Below are positions 18,399 to 27,900 of a stretch of 64,000 nucleotides of DNA, piece by piece; within the stretch, counting starts at the first letter, position 1; every line of letters starts with the position of its first letter. Origin of the DNA: Bacteroidales bacterium. Lineage in GTDB: Bacteria > Bacteroidota > Bacteroidia > Bacteroidales > UBA3824. The position numbers and the translations under genes are program-made. Where the stretch lies: the NCBI GenBank assembly GCA_017412115.1, contig JAFPYR010000083.1:17376-81375 (forward strand), in the 5' to 3' direction. The notes under the pieces are model-generated. The model was not told where the DNA came from, made no database searches, and saw only the letters and a program-made list of their open reading frames with translations.

Positions 18399-19033
18399 AG
18401 GAAACAACATATAATATCGTAGATAAGTTTTCTGACAAGGCAAAAGCTGATTTTCAGCTTGTTACCATGGCTCAGGGCGGGGATCAGAAGGCTTTTACGA
18501 AATTACTCTCAAAATATCGGGAATCAGTGTTTTTTATGATTGCCAAGATGGTAAAAAATCATGATGATGCCGAAGATTTAACTATGGACTCATTCGGGAG
18601 GGCGTTTAGAAATATCAGTCTTTATAAGCCTACGAGTGCTTTTAGTACGTGGCTTTTTAGGATTGCCTCCAACAATGCGATTGATTATATCAGAACCAAC
18701 CGTCAAAAAACTATTTCTATCGACAAGACTCAAGAAGAAGAAAACGAAACTAATTATGATGCTTTTCCGGCGTTGATTGAGGGCAGCAAAGACCCTGAAG
18801 AAAATATGATTTCCGTTCAAAAAAGCAGAATCATGCGTTCCGTTGTGGATCAGTTGCCAGAGGATTACAAGCATATAACCGAGATGCGTTATTTTCAGGA
18901 GAAAAGTTATATTGAGATTTCTAAAGAGTTGGATTTGCCGATAGGAACAGTTAAAGCAAGACTTTTCCGTAGCCGTGAATTGCTTTTGGCGATATTAAAA
19001 GACAGAAATTTTGCAAAGGATAATTTCAAATAA
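18389..19033 (+). CDS. ECF-type sigma-70 family RNA polymerase sigma factor
   Basis: 214 residues with region 2 (SVFFMIAKMVKNHDDAEDLTMD split: MIAKMVKNHDDAEDL, then FGRAFRNI and FSTWLFRIASNNAIDYIR) and region 4 (LPEDYKHITEMRYFQEKSY, IGTVKARLFRSRELL). Between them is a negatively charged linker. It starts inside the last codons of the glycosyltransferase gene (10-nt overlap), so expression is likely coupled. No anti-sigma factor gene is adjacent; rsmG follows 26 nt later. Regulon unknown. Confidence 0.93.
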   Translation: MEVKETTYNIVDKFSDKAKADFQLVTMAQGGDQKAFTKLLSKYRESVFFMIAKMVKNHDDAEDLTMDSFGRAFRNISLYKPTSAFSTWLFRIASNNAIDYIRTNRQKTISIDKTQEEENETNYDAFPALIEGSKDPEENMISVQKSRIMRSVVDQLPEDYKHITEMRYFQEKSYIEISKELDLPIGTVKARLFRSRELLLAILKDRNFAKDNFK

Positions 19034-19059
19034 TTTAAAAGAAAAAAAAGAATCAGAAG

Positions 19060-19683
19060 ATGGACATTCAAAAATATTTTCCGAATTTAACACCGCTGCA
19101 AATAGAGCAGTTTTCCGTTTTGGAGAAACTTTATCCACAATGGAACGAAAAAATCAACGTTATTTCAAGGGCTGACATCGAGCATTTGTTTGTCCGTCAT
19201 ATACTTCATTCCCTTTCTATTGCAAAATTCAATTTGATAGAATCCTCCGAAAATATTCTTGACGTAGGTACGGGCGGAGGTTTTCCGGGGATTCCGTTAG
19301 CGGTGATGTATCCTGAGAAAAAATTTACGCTGATAGATTCAATCGGTAAAAAAATCACTGTTGCAAGCAGTATAGCTCAAGCAGCCGGTTTAAAAAATGT
19401 TACGGCTAAACAAATAAAATCCAATATGTTGAACGAAAGGTTTGATACGATTACGAGCCGTGCCGTTACTGCATTTCCTAACTTTTTGAAACAGACGAAA
19501 AACAATCTTGAAAAAAACGAAAAATCAAAAATAGTATATTTAAAAGGCGGAGATTTCGATGATGAAATTTCCGCCGTAAAGTCTAAATGTAAAATTTATA
19601 ACATAACGGAGATTTTTGACGATGAATTTTTTGAAACCAAAAAAATTATCGTTTATACGCCTTTTATAAATACCGTTAAATAA
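19060..19683 (+). CDS. rsmG: 16S rRNA (guanine527-N7)-methyltransferase RsmG
   Basis: SAM-dependent methyltransferase acting on G527 of 16S rRNA. Residues 1-60 hold the family N-terminus (PQWNEKINVISR, HLFVRHILHSL). The SAM site is ILDVGTGGGFPGIPLAV near residue 68, and ITSRAVTAF follows. 207 residues, normal length. Its 3' end overlaps the convergent MBL gene by 8 nt. Confidence 0.94.
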   Translation: MDIQKYFPNLTPLQIEQFSVLEKLYPQWNEKINVISRADIEHLFVRHILHSLSIAKFNLIESSENILDVGTGGGFPGIPLAVMYPEKKFTLIDSIGKKITVASSIAQAAGLKNVTAKQIKSNMLNERFDTITSRAVTAFPNFLKQTKNNLEKNEKSKIVYLKGGDFDDEISAVKSKCKIYNITEIFDDEFFETKKIIVYTPFINTVK

Positions 19684-20317
19684 TTTCTACGAAAGGATTT
19701 TCTGTGGTTTCATGACTTACGGAAGTCGGTTCGCCATGTCCGGGGAAAATTTCGTATTCGCAGTCAAAACGTAAAATTTTGTTGCGGATAGAATTCATTT
19801 CGTCTTCGTATGATGCGCCTTCAAGGTCGGTCCTGCCGATTGTACCCTTGAAAATCGTATCACCGGTAAACATAAATTTCTCTTTTTCAGCGTAAATTGT
19901 CATGCCTCCGGGTGTGTGTCCGGGCGTTAATGTGCATTTCAATTCTGAATTGCCGAATTTTAGAGTCGTGCCTTCCTGACATTCGATGTCAATTTTTATC
20001 GGTTCTGAAATTTTCCATCCCCATCTTGAGGCATATTTATCGGCATCCTCCAAAAGGAAATTGTCTTTTATATTGGCAGCAAAGGGAATAGAAAATTTCT
20101 CTTTCAGAAAATTAACACCTAAAATATGGTCGCTATGACAATGGGTATTAGCAATTAAAACCGGTTTTAAATCTTTTTCTTGAAGAAATTTTAAGAAAAA
20201 ATTGCGTTCGGCTTGACTGTAACAACCCGGATCGATGATTACACATTCTTTGGTTTCATCATAAACGGCGTATGTATTAACTTCAAAAAGATTGAATCGG
20301 AAAAACTCTATATTCAT
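19676..20317 (-). CDS. MBL-fold metallo-hydrolase (glyoxalase II/YcbL type)
   Basis: 213 residues with a complete binuclear metal site: THCHSDH at 58-64 (His59, His61, Asp63, His64), His in TPGHTPGGM, Asp in FTGDTIF and His in FPGHGEPT. Short single-domain proteins like this resemble YcbL, a glyoxalase II-like thiolesterase; the long C-terminal domain of true GloB is missing, so the substrate is uncertain. The start overlaps the preceding 110-residue gene by 4 nt (ATGA), so it belongs to the aspS operon. Confidence 0.88.
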   Translation of the reverse strand: MNIEFFRFNLFEVNTYAVYDETKECVIIDPGCYSQAERNFFLKFLQEKDLKPVLIANTHCHSDHILGVNFLKEKFSIPFAANIKDNFLLEDADKYASRWGWKISEPIKIDIECQEGTTLKFGNSELKCTLTPGHTPGGMTIYAEKEKFMFTGDTIFKGTIGRTDLEGASYEDEMNSIRNKILRFDCEYEIFPGHGEPTSVSHETTENPFVEII

Positions 20318-20646
20318 AAATTTTGCAGTACTTTTTCTAAAACGGTTTTATGCATCGGAATCGTTTTTTTGGCAAATTCAAAGATGTCTTTTAGTGCAGC
20401 AAAACTGTATTCCATGCTTGAATAATCCGTGTATTGTTTGATCTCGACGTTAGAGCGCAAAATATCTTTGGTACTTTCGTCGAGCATTATGAAACATTCG
20501 ATTATAACAATAACATTAGTACGGATATTATCAAAAACTTCTTCAGTTCTTTTGATTTCTCCGTACATATTATAATCGGCTGTTACAAACATGATATTTT
20601 TACATGCTTGTAACATCCGGTTAATTATGTTTTTTGTGTCGTTCAT
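20314..20646 (-). CDS. Hypothetical protein, 110 residues, in the aspS operon
   Basis: I do not recognise the family. The protein is mostly helical and soluble by appearance, with an amphipathic alternation (NIINRMLQACKNIMF, VIVIIECFIMLDESTKDIL, KTVLEKVLQNL), no signal peptide and no conserved catalytic motif. The start codon shares one nucleotide with the aspS stop and its stop overlaps the MBL start by 4 nt, so it is almost certainly translated as part of that operon. The tight packing on both sides supports it as a real gene. Confidence 0.75.
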   Translation of the reverse strand: MNDTKNIINRMLQACKNIMFVTADYNMYGEIKRTEEVFDNIRTNVIVIIECFIMLDESTKDILRSNVEIKQYTDYSSMEYSFAALKDIFEFAKKTIPMHKTVLEKVLQNL

Positions 20647-22403
20647 TACTGTTTTTCGGGTTTTATAATTAATGACAATTCGTCTAATTGTTCGTCTGAA
20701 ATCTTAGACGGAGCGTCAATCATAATATCCCTTGCGGCATTGTTTTTCGGGAATGCGATAACGTCTTTTATCGAATCCGAACCGTTCATTAACGCAGCCC
20801 AACGGTCAAGACCGAAAGCCAAACCGCCGTGAGGAGGTGCACCGTATTTGAAAGCGTTAATAAGACAAGAGAACTGAGCCTGTGCCTTTTCTTCAGTAAA
20901 GCCCAAGAGTTTGAACATTCTTACCTGAAGTGCCGAATCATGTATTCTGATAGAACCGCCGCCGATTTCTACGCCGTTGATTACAAGGTCGTAAGCGTTA
21001 GCCCTTGCCTCGCCCGGATTTGTTTCCAAGATGTCATAATCCTCTTTTTTAGGCGAAGTAAACGGGTGGTGCATTGCGTAAAATCTTTGTGTTGCCTCGT
21101 CCCACTCAAAAAGCGGAAAATCAACAACCCAAAGCGGTGCAAAAATATTTTTGTCTCTGAGTCCCAAACGGTTAGCCATTTCGATACGGAGAACACCCAT
21201 TTGGTTTAAAACCGGAAGTTTTTTACCGCAGAGAATTAATACTAAATCGCCTGTTCCTGCACCTGATTTTTTAGCGATTTCGGTGAGTTCTTCTGGAGAA
21301 TAGAATTTGTCTACTGACGATTTAACTGTTCCGTCTTCGTTGTATTTTATATAAACAAGACCTTTTGCGCCAACTTGCGGACGTTTTACCCATTCGGTGA
21401 GTTCGTCAGTTTGTTTGCGTGAATAATTAGCACAACCGCCAACAGCAATAGCGCAAACGTATTCAGCCTCGTCAAAAATCTTGAAATTATGACCTTTAAC
21501 ATCGTCTGTGATGTTGTGAATTTTCATGCCGAAACGAATATCGGGTTTGTCAGAGCCGTATTGCTCCATAGCGTCTTTCCAAACCATGCGCGGGAATTGA
21601 TAATTCATTTCAATACCTTTGATTTCTTTGAAAAGATGTTTTGCCAAACCTTCAAAAACTTGAAGTACGTCTTCTTGTTCTACGAATGACATCTCGCAGT
21701 CGATTTGCGTGAACTCCGGCTGACGGTCAGCGCGTAAATCCTCGTCCCTGAAACATTTTACGATTTGATAGTAGCGGTCGATTCCGGCAACCATCAAAAG
21801 TTGTTTATATTGTTGAGGGCTTTGTGGAAGAGCGTAAAATTCGCCGTGATGAATTCTTGAGGGCACAACGTAATCCCTTGCGCCTTCGGGAGTTGATTTT
21901 ATTAACATCGGCGTTTCAACTTCCATAAAAGAATGTCCGTCCAAGAATCTGCGGACTTCAAACGACATTTTGTTTCTCAGTTGAAGACCTTTTATAATTG
22001 GTCTGCGGCGAATGTCGAGATAGCGGTATTTCATCAAAAGGTCTTCTCCGCCGTCAGTGTTGTCTTCGATAGTGAAAGGCGGAATTTCGCTTTTGTTAAG
22101 GATATTGAGTTCTTGAACGGTGAGTTCGATGTCACCGGTGGGAATGTCTTTGTTTTTGCTTGAACGTTCAGTAACAACGCCGATAGCCTGAATGACAAAT
22201 TCTCTGCCGAGTTTTCTTGCTTTTTCGCAAAGTTCAGCGTTAGTTTCGGTGTTGAAAACGAGTTGTGTGATACCGTAACGGTCTCTTAAATCGACGAAAG
22301 TCATTCCGCCGAGGTTTCTTACTTTCTGCACCCAGCCGCAGAGAGTAACTGTTTTGTTGATGTCAGCGGCTCTTAGTTCGCCGCAGTTATGTGTTCTGTA
22401 CAT
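20646..22403 (-). CDS. aspS: Aspartate--tRNA ligase
   Basis: Class II aminoacyl-tRNA synthetase, 585 residues. N-terminal OB fold with [20 protein letters not shown]; class II motif 2 [19 protein letters not shown]; motif 3 [18 protein letters not shown]. The GAD insertion domain typical of bacterial AspRS lies in the middle. It is first in an operon with a 110-residue unknown and an MBL hydrolase. A -7-like TAATTTTG lies at 22440-22447 on the minus strand. Confidence 0.97.
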   Translation of the reverse strand: MYRTHNCGELRAADINKTVTLCGWVQKVRNLGGMTFVDLRDRYGITQLVFNTETNAELCEKARKLGREFVIQAIGVVTERSSKNKDIPTGDIELTVQELNILNKSEIPPFTIEDNTDGGEDLLMKYRYLDIRRRPIIKGLQLRNKMSFEVRRFLDGHSFMEVETPMLIKSTPEGARDYVVPSRIHHGEFYALPQSPQQYKQLLMVAGIDRYYQIVKCFRDEDLRADRQPEFTQIDCEMSFVEQEDVLQVFEGLAKHLFKEIKGIEMNYQFPRMVWKDAMEQYGSDKPDIRFGMKIHNITDDVKGHNFKIFDEAEYVCAIAVGGCANYSRKQTDELTEWVKRPQVGAKGLVYIKYNEDGTVKSSVDKFYSPEELTEIAKKSGAGTGDLVLILCGKKLPVLNQMGVLRIEMANRLGLRDKNIFAPLWVVDFPLFEWDEATQRFYAMHHPFTSPKKEDYDILETNPGEARANAYDLVINGVEIGGGSIRIHDSALQVRMFKLLGFTEEKAQAQFSCLINAFKYGAPPHGGLAFGLDRWAALMNGSDSIKDVIAFPKNNAARDIMIDAPSKISDEQLDELSLIIKPEKQ

Positions 22404-22643
22404 TTTTTACTGTATGTTTTTAACAAAATTTTCCGACCCCAAAATTACAAATTTTTTTAGAATTAAACGATGTAACTGAATTAATTTTGTAATATTCTAA
22501 AAAAAAATAATATTTCTGCGCTAAAAGTAAAAACGGGTAATTTTTTTTTTAAAACGAGTTATGTTTATTTCGCTTGATAAATTTATCCCGCAAATATAAA
22601 GGTTTTATGAAATCAAAAGAAAAGTATTAAGAAAAAAATGTTT
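22404..22643. other. AT-rich divergent intergenic region
   Basis: About 240 bases between divergent aspS and the AAA/PD-(D/E)XK gene. Apart from a -7-like box for aspS (22440-22447, minus) and the promoter of the next gene I see nothing in it. Confidence 0.5.
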
Positions 22644-22674
22644 TTGAAATTTCGTATAGATTTTTTATATTTGC
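22644..22674 (+). promoter_or_regulatory. Promoter of the AAA/PD-(D/E)XK gene
   Basis: TTTG (22644-22647), 19 nt, TATATTTG (22667-22674), 25 nt before the ATG: a full consensus match. Confidence 0.75.
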
Positions 22675-22698
22675 CAACTAATAAAAATGTAAAAAACA

Positions 22699-24261
22699 AT
22701 GGCAACACCGCATAATTATCCTACAGGCAGGGCAGATTTTGAGTCAATCATCAAAGAAGATTTCATTTATGTTGATAAGACAGAAAGAATGTACGAAATG
22801 ATTGGCAAAAGAAAGTTCGTTTTTCTTTCGCGACCGAGACGTTTTGGTAAATCGTTGTTGGTAAATACATTATGTGCTTATTTCGAGGGTAAAAAAGATC
22901 TTTTCAAAGGCTTGAAGATATACGATTTAGAAAAAGATTGGATACAATATCCTGTGATTCAACTCGATATGTCGGCGGTAAAGGATAAGACTATTGAACA
23001 AATGCCGGTTTCAATAGGCAAACAACTCGAAGTGTATGAAAAAAAATATGCAGTACCAGTTGATAATAGTCTAAGCAATGGCGACCGTCTTTTTCAACTC
23101 ATCAAAGCCGCCAAAGCACAAACCAAACGTGATGTCGTTGTCCTTATTGACGAGTACGACGCGCCTCTAAACGCTCATTTGTATGATGGGAAACTTGTTG
23201 ATGTAAAACCCATTTTGCAAGACGTTTATCAGCAACTTAAAGTATTGGAAAAGGACGAGAGATTTGTGTTTTTAACAGGTATTTCTAAGTTTTCGCAAGT
23301 GTCGATTTTTTCTACTATCAACAACCTTGAAAAAATTTCGATGTGGGATAAATTTTCCGACATTTGCGGTATAACCCACGAAGAACTTCAAAGTTATTTT
23401 AAGGACGACATCGAAGTTTTGGCAGAAAAACACAACTGCACTTACGAAAAAATGATGCAACAGTTGATATATCAATACGATTGTTACCATTTTAGCAAAA
23501 ATTCGCCTGCAATGTTCAATCCTACAAGCATTTTGAATGCTTTTGCCGAGGGTGAACTCAATAATCATTGGTTTGGAACGGCTACTTCTTCGTATATCAT
23601 TGACCATTTGAAACGTCACAACGCTGATATTAAACGGCTTGCACCCAAGACATTGTTTGCTGACGATTTCGACGTTTCGCCAGAAGATTACGACAACCTT
23701 TGGCCGATTCTCTATCAGGCGGGGTATTTGACAATTAAAAGTTTTGACCCGCAATGGAATACATACGTTTTGGACTATCCTAACAACGAAGTCCGCGTAG
23801 GCATGATGCAGAATATGATGAAGTATTATTTCCCAAGGAATATTTCTTCGGGAAAAATCTCGATGCAGCAATTTTATGCCGCCCTTAAATCAGGACAAAT
23901 CGATGAGGCGTTCACATACTTAAAAGATTTTTTGTCTGACATTCCCAATATCCTTAACAATAAGGAAGAAAAGCATTTTCAGACAATACTTTATGTAATG
24001 TTTACGTGGCTTGGTTTTTACACTGAGGTTGAGGTTAATACTGCCGTTGGACGTACCGATGTTGTAATCAAAAACGAAAAAAACATCTTCGTTCTTGAAC
24101 TCAAAGTAGACGGTTCGGCTGATGACGCATTAGCACAAATCAATTCCAAAAACTATTCAATTCCGTACAAGTACGACGGTAGAGAAGTCGTTAAAATCGG
24201 CGTAAATGTTTCAACCGAAAACAACGTCAGGTCAATAGACAAATGGGTGGTGGAAAAATAA
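22699..24261 (+). CDS. AAA-ATPase-like protein with C-terminal PD-(D/E)XK domain
   Basis: 520 residues of the AAA-ATPase_like plus PDDEXK_9 family, common in multiple copies in Bacteroidota. The N-terminus has FIYVDKTERMYEMI and the modified P-loop RPRRFGKS at 45-52; LIDEYDAPLNAH is the Walker B region and FLTGISKFSQVSIFS the sensor region. Asp454 and the ELK at 467-469 form the nuclease-like PD-(D/E)XK core. Both halves look intact. The biological role of this family is not established; a DNA-related or mobile-element role has been suggested because copies vary between strains. tadA follows 38 nt later. Confidence 0.85.
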   Translation: MATPHNYPTGRADFESIIKEDFIYVDKTERMYEMIGKRKFVFLSRPRRFGKSLLVNTLCAYFEGKKDLFKGLKIYDLEKDWIQYPVIQLDMSAVKDKTIEQMPVSIGKQLEVYEKKYAVPVDNSLSNGDRLFQLIKAAKAQTKRDVVVLIDEYDAPLNAHLYDGKLVDVKPILQDVYQQLKVLEKDERFVFLTGISKFSQVSIFSTINNLEKISMWDKFSDICGITHEELQSYFKDDIEVLAEKHNCTYEKMMQQLIYQYDCYHFSKNSPAMFNPTSILNAFAEGELNNHWFGTATSSYIIDHLKRHNADIKRLAPKTLFADDFDVSPEDYDNLWPILYQAGYLTIKSFDPQWNTYVLDYPNNEVRVGMMQNMMKYYFPRNISSGKISMQQFYAALKSGQIDEAFTYLKDFLSDIPNILNNKEEKHFQTILYVMFTWLGFYTEVEVNTAVGRTDVVIKNEKNIFVLELKVDGSADDALAQINSKNYSIPYKYDGREVVKIGVNVSTENNVRSIDKWVVEK

Positions 24262-24299
24262 TTTTTCCCTACCACTAAATTAATCAACACTTTTTTATC

Positions 24300-24752
24300 A
24301 TGGCTGATGACGAAAAATTTATGAAAGCGGCTTTGGACGAAGCCTTGAAAGCCTTTGACGAAGATGAAGTTCCAATCGGGGCGGTGATTGTCGTTAACGG
24401 GAAAATCGTAGCCCGTGCGCATAATATGACCGAACGGTTGAACGATGTTACTTCGCACGCTGAAATGCAGGCTCTAACCATTGCAAGTTCGCAAGGCGGA
24501 AAATATCTTCCTCAGGCAACGCTTTATGTTACTGTTGAACCGTGCGTTATGTGTGCCGGAGCATTGTCTTGGGCTCAAATCGGACGGATTGTGTACGGCG
24601 CAAAAGACATAAAACGCGGCTTTCAAAAATATGAAAACTGCGTTTTATGTCAAAATCTTTCGCTTCTTCATCCCAAAACGGAAGTCGTTTCTGGTGTTTT
24701 AGAAGCCGAATGTGCCGATTTAATGAAGTCGTTTTTCGCTAAAAAGAGGTGA
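24300..24752 (+). CDS. tadA: tRNA adenosine(34) deaminase
   Basis: Zinc-dependent deaminase that makes inosine-34 in tRNA-Arg(ACG). 150 residues: HAEMQAL with His53 and catalytic Glu55, and PCVMCAGAL at 81-89 with zinc ligands Cys82 and Cys85. Length and motif spacing fit TadA; other nucleoside deaminases share the fold, so a guanine deaminase-like role is a less likely alternative. Its stop is 7 nt from that of the convergent PAP2 gene. Confidence 0.92.
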   Translation: MADDEKFMKAALDEALKAFDEDEVPIGAVIVVNGKIVARAHNMTERLNDVTSHAEMQALTIASSQGGKYLPQATLYVTVEPCVMCAGALSWAQIGRIVYGAKDIKRGFQKYENCVLCQNLSLLHPKTEVVSGVLEAECADLMKSFFAKKR

Positions 24753-24759
24753 GAAAAAA

Positions 24760-25449
24760 TTAAAATTCTTTTATTGAACTTTTTTTGTCTTTTTTAGAAA
24801 AAATGCGTTTTTCAAGCGGTAGAAGCCAATGTGATATTCTTGCTGACAATATGCCAATTCCAGCTCCGGCAACTAAGTCGTTGAACCAATGTCTGTTATT
24901 GTGAATTCTGAAACAACCCACCGTTGCTGCCGCCAAGTATGCCGGAATTGATAATGCTTTTCCGTGAGTCAGCCTTATTAATTCGGCTCCCATAAACGCT
25001 GTTGCTGTATGTCCTGAAGGAAACGAATTGCTAGCAGACATATCAGGACGTCTTTCTCCGGCAGTTTCTTTTATCGGTGTTACTATCGCCCAACAAATAA
25101 TACCTGCCGTAGCTGTTTTCAAAAGTCTGTCAGTAAATTTTTCTTTTCCGCCTATGCTCAAATATGCAACCGCAGGGGCGTATTGAAGAACATCGTCAAA
25201 ATGAACGTGAGAACCACTCATTTTTTCGTAGAATAAATATCTCGCAGGACGGTTGAATGTGTTAGGTTTTCCTTCGGGACAATTGTATGCTATTGCGCCT
25301 ACAGTTATCAGTGATGCCGGTAAAATCAATCTTTTATACGAAAACGGATATTCTTTTTTGTTGGAAAATAACGAATCTTTGCCGTTTAAATTCTGTGCAG
25401 AACTTGCACCTACATACAAAAGGATTAGGATCGTAAAGATAAATCTCAT
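24760..25449 (-). CDS. PAP2-family lipid phosphatase, exported
   Basis: 229 residues with a signal peptide (GASSAQ, about residue 19). The three phosphatase motifs are complete: KETAGERRP (Lys127-Pro135), PSGH (144-147) and RIHNNRHWFND (Arg181, His187, Asp191). Likely substrates are phosphatidylglycerol phosphate, undecaprenyl diphosphate or lipid A phosphate; sequence does not decide. Hydrophobic segments near 40-55, 88-100, 112-126 and 190-210. It stands alone on the minus strand. Confidence 0.88.
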   Translation of the reverse strand: MRFIFTILILLYVGASSAQNLNGKDSLFSNKKEYPFSYKRLILPASLITVGAIAYNCPEGKPNTFNRPARYLFYEKMSGSHVHFDDVLQYAPAVAYLSIGGKEKFTDRLLKTATAGIICWAIVTPIKETAGERRPDMSASNSFPSGHTATAFMGAELIRLTHGKALSIPAYLAAATVGCFRIHNNRHWFNDLVAGAGIGILSARISHWLLPLEKRIFSKKDKKSSIKEF

Positions 25450-25565
25450 GATTAATTAATTGTTTTTGTTACTTTTATAAAAATTTGTTAAAAAAATCGG
25501 GTGCAAAGGTATGAAAAAAAATTAGCAAGGATTAATAATTTTATTAAAAAATAATAAATTTAATG

Positions 25566-25597
25566 TTGGTCAAGATTGAGTATTTTTTTTAACTTTG
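25566..25597 (+). promoter_or_regulatory. ilvD promoter
   Basis: TTGG (25566-25569), 20 nt, TAACTTTG (25590-25597), 34 nt before the ATG. No attenuator or leader peptide is visible. Confidence 0.65.
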
Positions 25598-25631
25598 CGC
25601 CGTAAGAAAAAACAAACATCAAAAAAATATC

Positions 25632-27452
25632 ATGGATTTAAAAAGCAAAGTTAATACTTCCGGTCGTTTGATGGCGGCTGCACGCGGTTTGTGGCGTGCT
25701 AACGGAATGAAAGAAAACAATTTCGGCAAACCGATTATCGCTATTGCAAACTCTTTTACGCAGTTTGTACCCGGACACGTTCATTTGGATGAGTGTTCTA
25801 AAATCGTAAAGAAAACTGTTGAAGACCTCGGTTGTTTTGCTGCCGAGTTCAATACTATTGCTATTGACGATGGTATTGCAATGGGACACGACGGAATGTT
25901 GTATTCACTTCCCTCGCGCGAGATTATTGCCGATAGTGTTGAATATATGTGTCAAGCACACAAAGCCGATGCTTTGGTCTGCATTTCTAACTGCGACAAA
26001 ATTACCCCCGGTATGCTTATGGCGGCAATGCGTCTTAACATTCCGACTGTTTTTGTATCAGGCGGACCTATGGAAGCCGGACGTTACAAAAACGGTAAAA
26101 TCGACCTTATCGACGCTATGATTATGGGCGGCGACAACGGCGTTTCAGAAGAAGAACTTTCAAAAGTTGAAAAAATCGCTTGTCCTACTTGCGGAAGTTG
26201 TTCTGGAATGTTCACTGCTAATTCAATGAACTGTTTAACAGAGGCTTTAGGACTTTCTTTGCCGGGCAACGGAACTATTGTTGCAACTCACAAAAACCGC
26301 GTAAAACTTTTTGAAAAAGCAGGCAAACGTATCGTAGAACTCGCATACAAATATTATAACGAAAACGACAATTCGATGTTGCCGTTAAGCATTGCTACAA
26401 AACCGGCGTTCCTTAATTCAATGGCTTTGGATATTGCGATGGGCGGTTCAACAAATACAGTTCTTCACCTTTTGGCAGTGGCTCGTGAGGCTGGTGTTGA
26501 TTTCAAAATGAAAGATATTGACGAGTTATCACGCAGAGTATCATGTATTTGCAAAGTTGCGCCTAATACTCACGATTATCACATCGAAGAGGTTAACCGT
26601 GCGGGCGGCGTTCTTAACATCATGGGCGAACTCGCAAAAGCCGGGCTTTTGGATTTAACTTGCAAGAGAATTGACGGATTGACATTAGGTGAGGCCGTTG
26701 AAAAATATTCAATTCTTCAAAGTCCTGTGCCTGAAGATGTTAAAGATATTTATACTTCAGCCGCAAGCGGTAAAATCGGACTTTTGAAAGTTGGTTCTCA
26801 AGATACTCGTTGGGAAACACTTGATACCGACAGAGAAAAAGGTTGTATCCGCGATGTCAATCATGCTTATACAAAAGACGGCGGTATTGCTGTTTTGTTC
26901 GGAAACATTGCCAAAGACGGTTGCGTTGTTAAGACGGCCGGTGTTAATGAGAAAATATTTAAATTCTCCGGCACGGCAAAAGTTTATGATTCACAAGATC
27001 AAGCCGTTGAAGCAATTCTCGGCGATAAAGTAAAAGCCGGTGATGTTGTTGTCATCAAATACGAAGGTCCTAAAGGCGGACCCGGTATGCAGGAAATGCT
27101 TTATCCGACCTCTTATCTTAAATCAAAACATTTAGGCGATAAATGCGCTTTGATTACTGACGGTAGATTTTCAGGCGGAACTTCAGGCCTTTCTGTCGGA
27201 CACGTTAGCCCTGAGGCAGCCTCTCACGGCGAATTTGCGTTGATTCAAGACGGCGATATTATCGAATTTGACATCTTGAACCGTAGCGTAAATCTTAAAA
27301 TCTCTGATGAGGAGTTGGAAAACCGTCGCAAAAAAATGGATGCCGACCCCGATGGTTACAAACCAAAACGCAACAGAAAAGTTTCTCGCGCTTTGCAACT
27401 CTACGCCGCTCATGCCTCAAGTGCTGACAAAGGCGCAGTAAGAGAGCTTTAG
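25632..27452 (+). CDS. ilvD: Dihydroxy-acid dehydratase
   Basis: Fe-S dehydratase of valine, isoleucine and pantothenate synthesis, 606 residues. The cluster ligands are seen in [12 protein letters not shown] and [25 protein letters not shown] and [21 protein letters not shown] match the family core. In many Bacteroidales ilvD heads an ilvDBNC operon; here it has its own promoter and is followed by a terminator, so ilvBNC must lie elsewhere. Confidence 0.96.
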   Translation: MDLKSKVNTSGRLMAAARGLWRANGMKENNFGKPIIAIANSFTQFVPGHVHLDECSKIVKKTVEDLGCFAAEFNTIAIDDGIAMGHDGMLYSLPSREIIADSVEYMCQAHKADALVCISNCDKITPGMLMAAMRLNIPTVFVSGGPMEAGRYKNGKIDLIDAMIMGGDNGVSEEELSKVEKIACPTCGSCSGMFTANSMNCLTEALGLSLPGNGTIVATHKNRVKLFEKAGKRIVELAYKYYNENDNSMLPLSIATKPAFLNSMALDIAMGGSTNTVLHLLAVAREAGVDFKMKDIDELSRRVSCICKVAPNTHDYHIEEVNRAGGVLNIMGELAKAGLLDLTCKRIDGLTLGEAVEKYSILQSPVPEDVKDIYTSAASGKIGLLKVGSQDTRWETLDTDREKGCIRDVNHAYTKDGGIAVLFGNIAKDGCVVKTAGVNEKIFKFSGTAKVYDSQDQAVEAILGDKVKAGDVVVIKYEGPKGGPGMQEMLYPTSYLKSKHLGDKCALITDGRFSGGTSGLSVGHVSPEAASHGEFALIQDGDIIEFDILNRSVNLKISDEELENRRKKMDADPDGYKPKRNRKVSRALQLYAAHASSADKGAVREL

Positions 27453-27455
27453 TTC

Positions 27456-27488
27456 AATTCATAATTCATAATTGACAATTGACAATTG
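27456..27488. repeat. Short AT-rich tandem words after ilvD
   Basis: ATTCATA is repeated twice, followed directly by ATTGACA repeated twice. The words resemble those in the 14-bp repeat at 15933 and may belong to one dispersed spacer-repeat class. Confidence 0.6.
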
Positions 27489-27495
27489 AAAAAAT

Positions 27496-27534
27496 AAAAA
27501 TTACGGGTTACGGATTTCGTAATTCGTAATTTTT
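27496..27534 (+). terminator. ilvD terminator
   Basis: Long hairpin: outer arms AAAAATTACG (27496-27505) and CGTAATTTTT (27525-27534), inner arms TTACG (27508-27512) and CGTAA (27518-27522), followed by more T residues. Confidence 0.8.
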
Positions 27535-27570
27535 TTGTTATTTTTGCGGCGGAAGATCTAATTAAAAATC

Positions 27571-27888
27571 ATGGAAATTCATAGTAGAAATCAAAAAACG
27601 AAAGGTTATAATACAATTTTGACAGGTGTGGCTATAGCACTTATAGTTCCTGTCATAATTTTCTTATTTTATTGGTACATAAAATTTTATCCGACTATAC
27701 CTTTGACGGATTTAATAACTCAAAGGCTTAATTTTAAAACACTTATGCAAATCATTGCTGTATGTGCGTTGCCGGTTCCGATAATTTTTTATTTCTTTTC
27801 AAAACACAATTATTACCAAACTTGCAAAGGTATGATAGCCGTTATTTTTTTGCTTTTGGTAGTAACGCTTATAACTAAATTTGTTTAA
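27571..27888 (+). CDS. Small membrane protein of unknown function
   Basis: 105 residues with three hydrophobic segments (about 14-36, 52-70 and 80-103) and short hydrophilic loops; no cysteine pair, charge motif or known domain recognised. A TATTTTTG -7-like box at 27539-27546 directly follows the ilvD terminator. It starts an apparent three-gene unit with the pseudo-caspase (12 nt gap) and patatin genes, so an envelope-linked role is plausible but unproven. Confidence 0.7.
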   Translation: MEIHSRNQKTKGYNTILTGVAIALIVPVIIFLFYWYIKFYPTIPLTDLITQRLNFKTLMQIIAVCALPVPIIFYFFSKHNYYQTCKGMIAVIFLLLVVTLITKFV

Positions 27889-27900
27889 CCCAAGAAATAT

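Noticed and set aside
23272..23871. 199-codon open frame on the minus strand
   Set aside because: It is fully antisense to the intact AAA/PD-(D/E)XK gene, has no family resemblance and no promoter.
22699..24261. Transposase or restriction enzyme
   Set aside because: It has a PD-(D/E)XK core, but the N-terminal part is the AAA-ATPase_like family; no terminal repeats, methylase or target-site duplication are visible.
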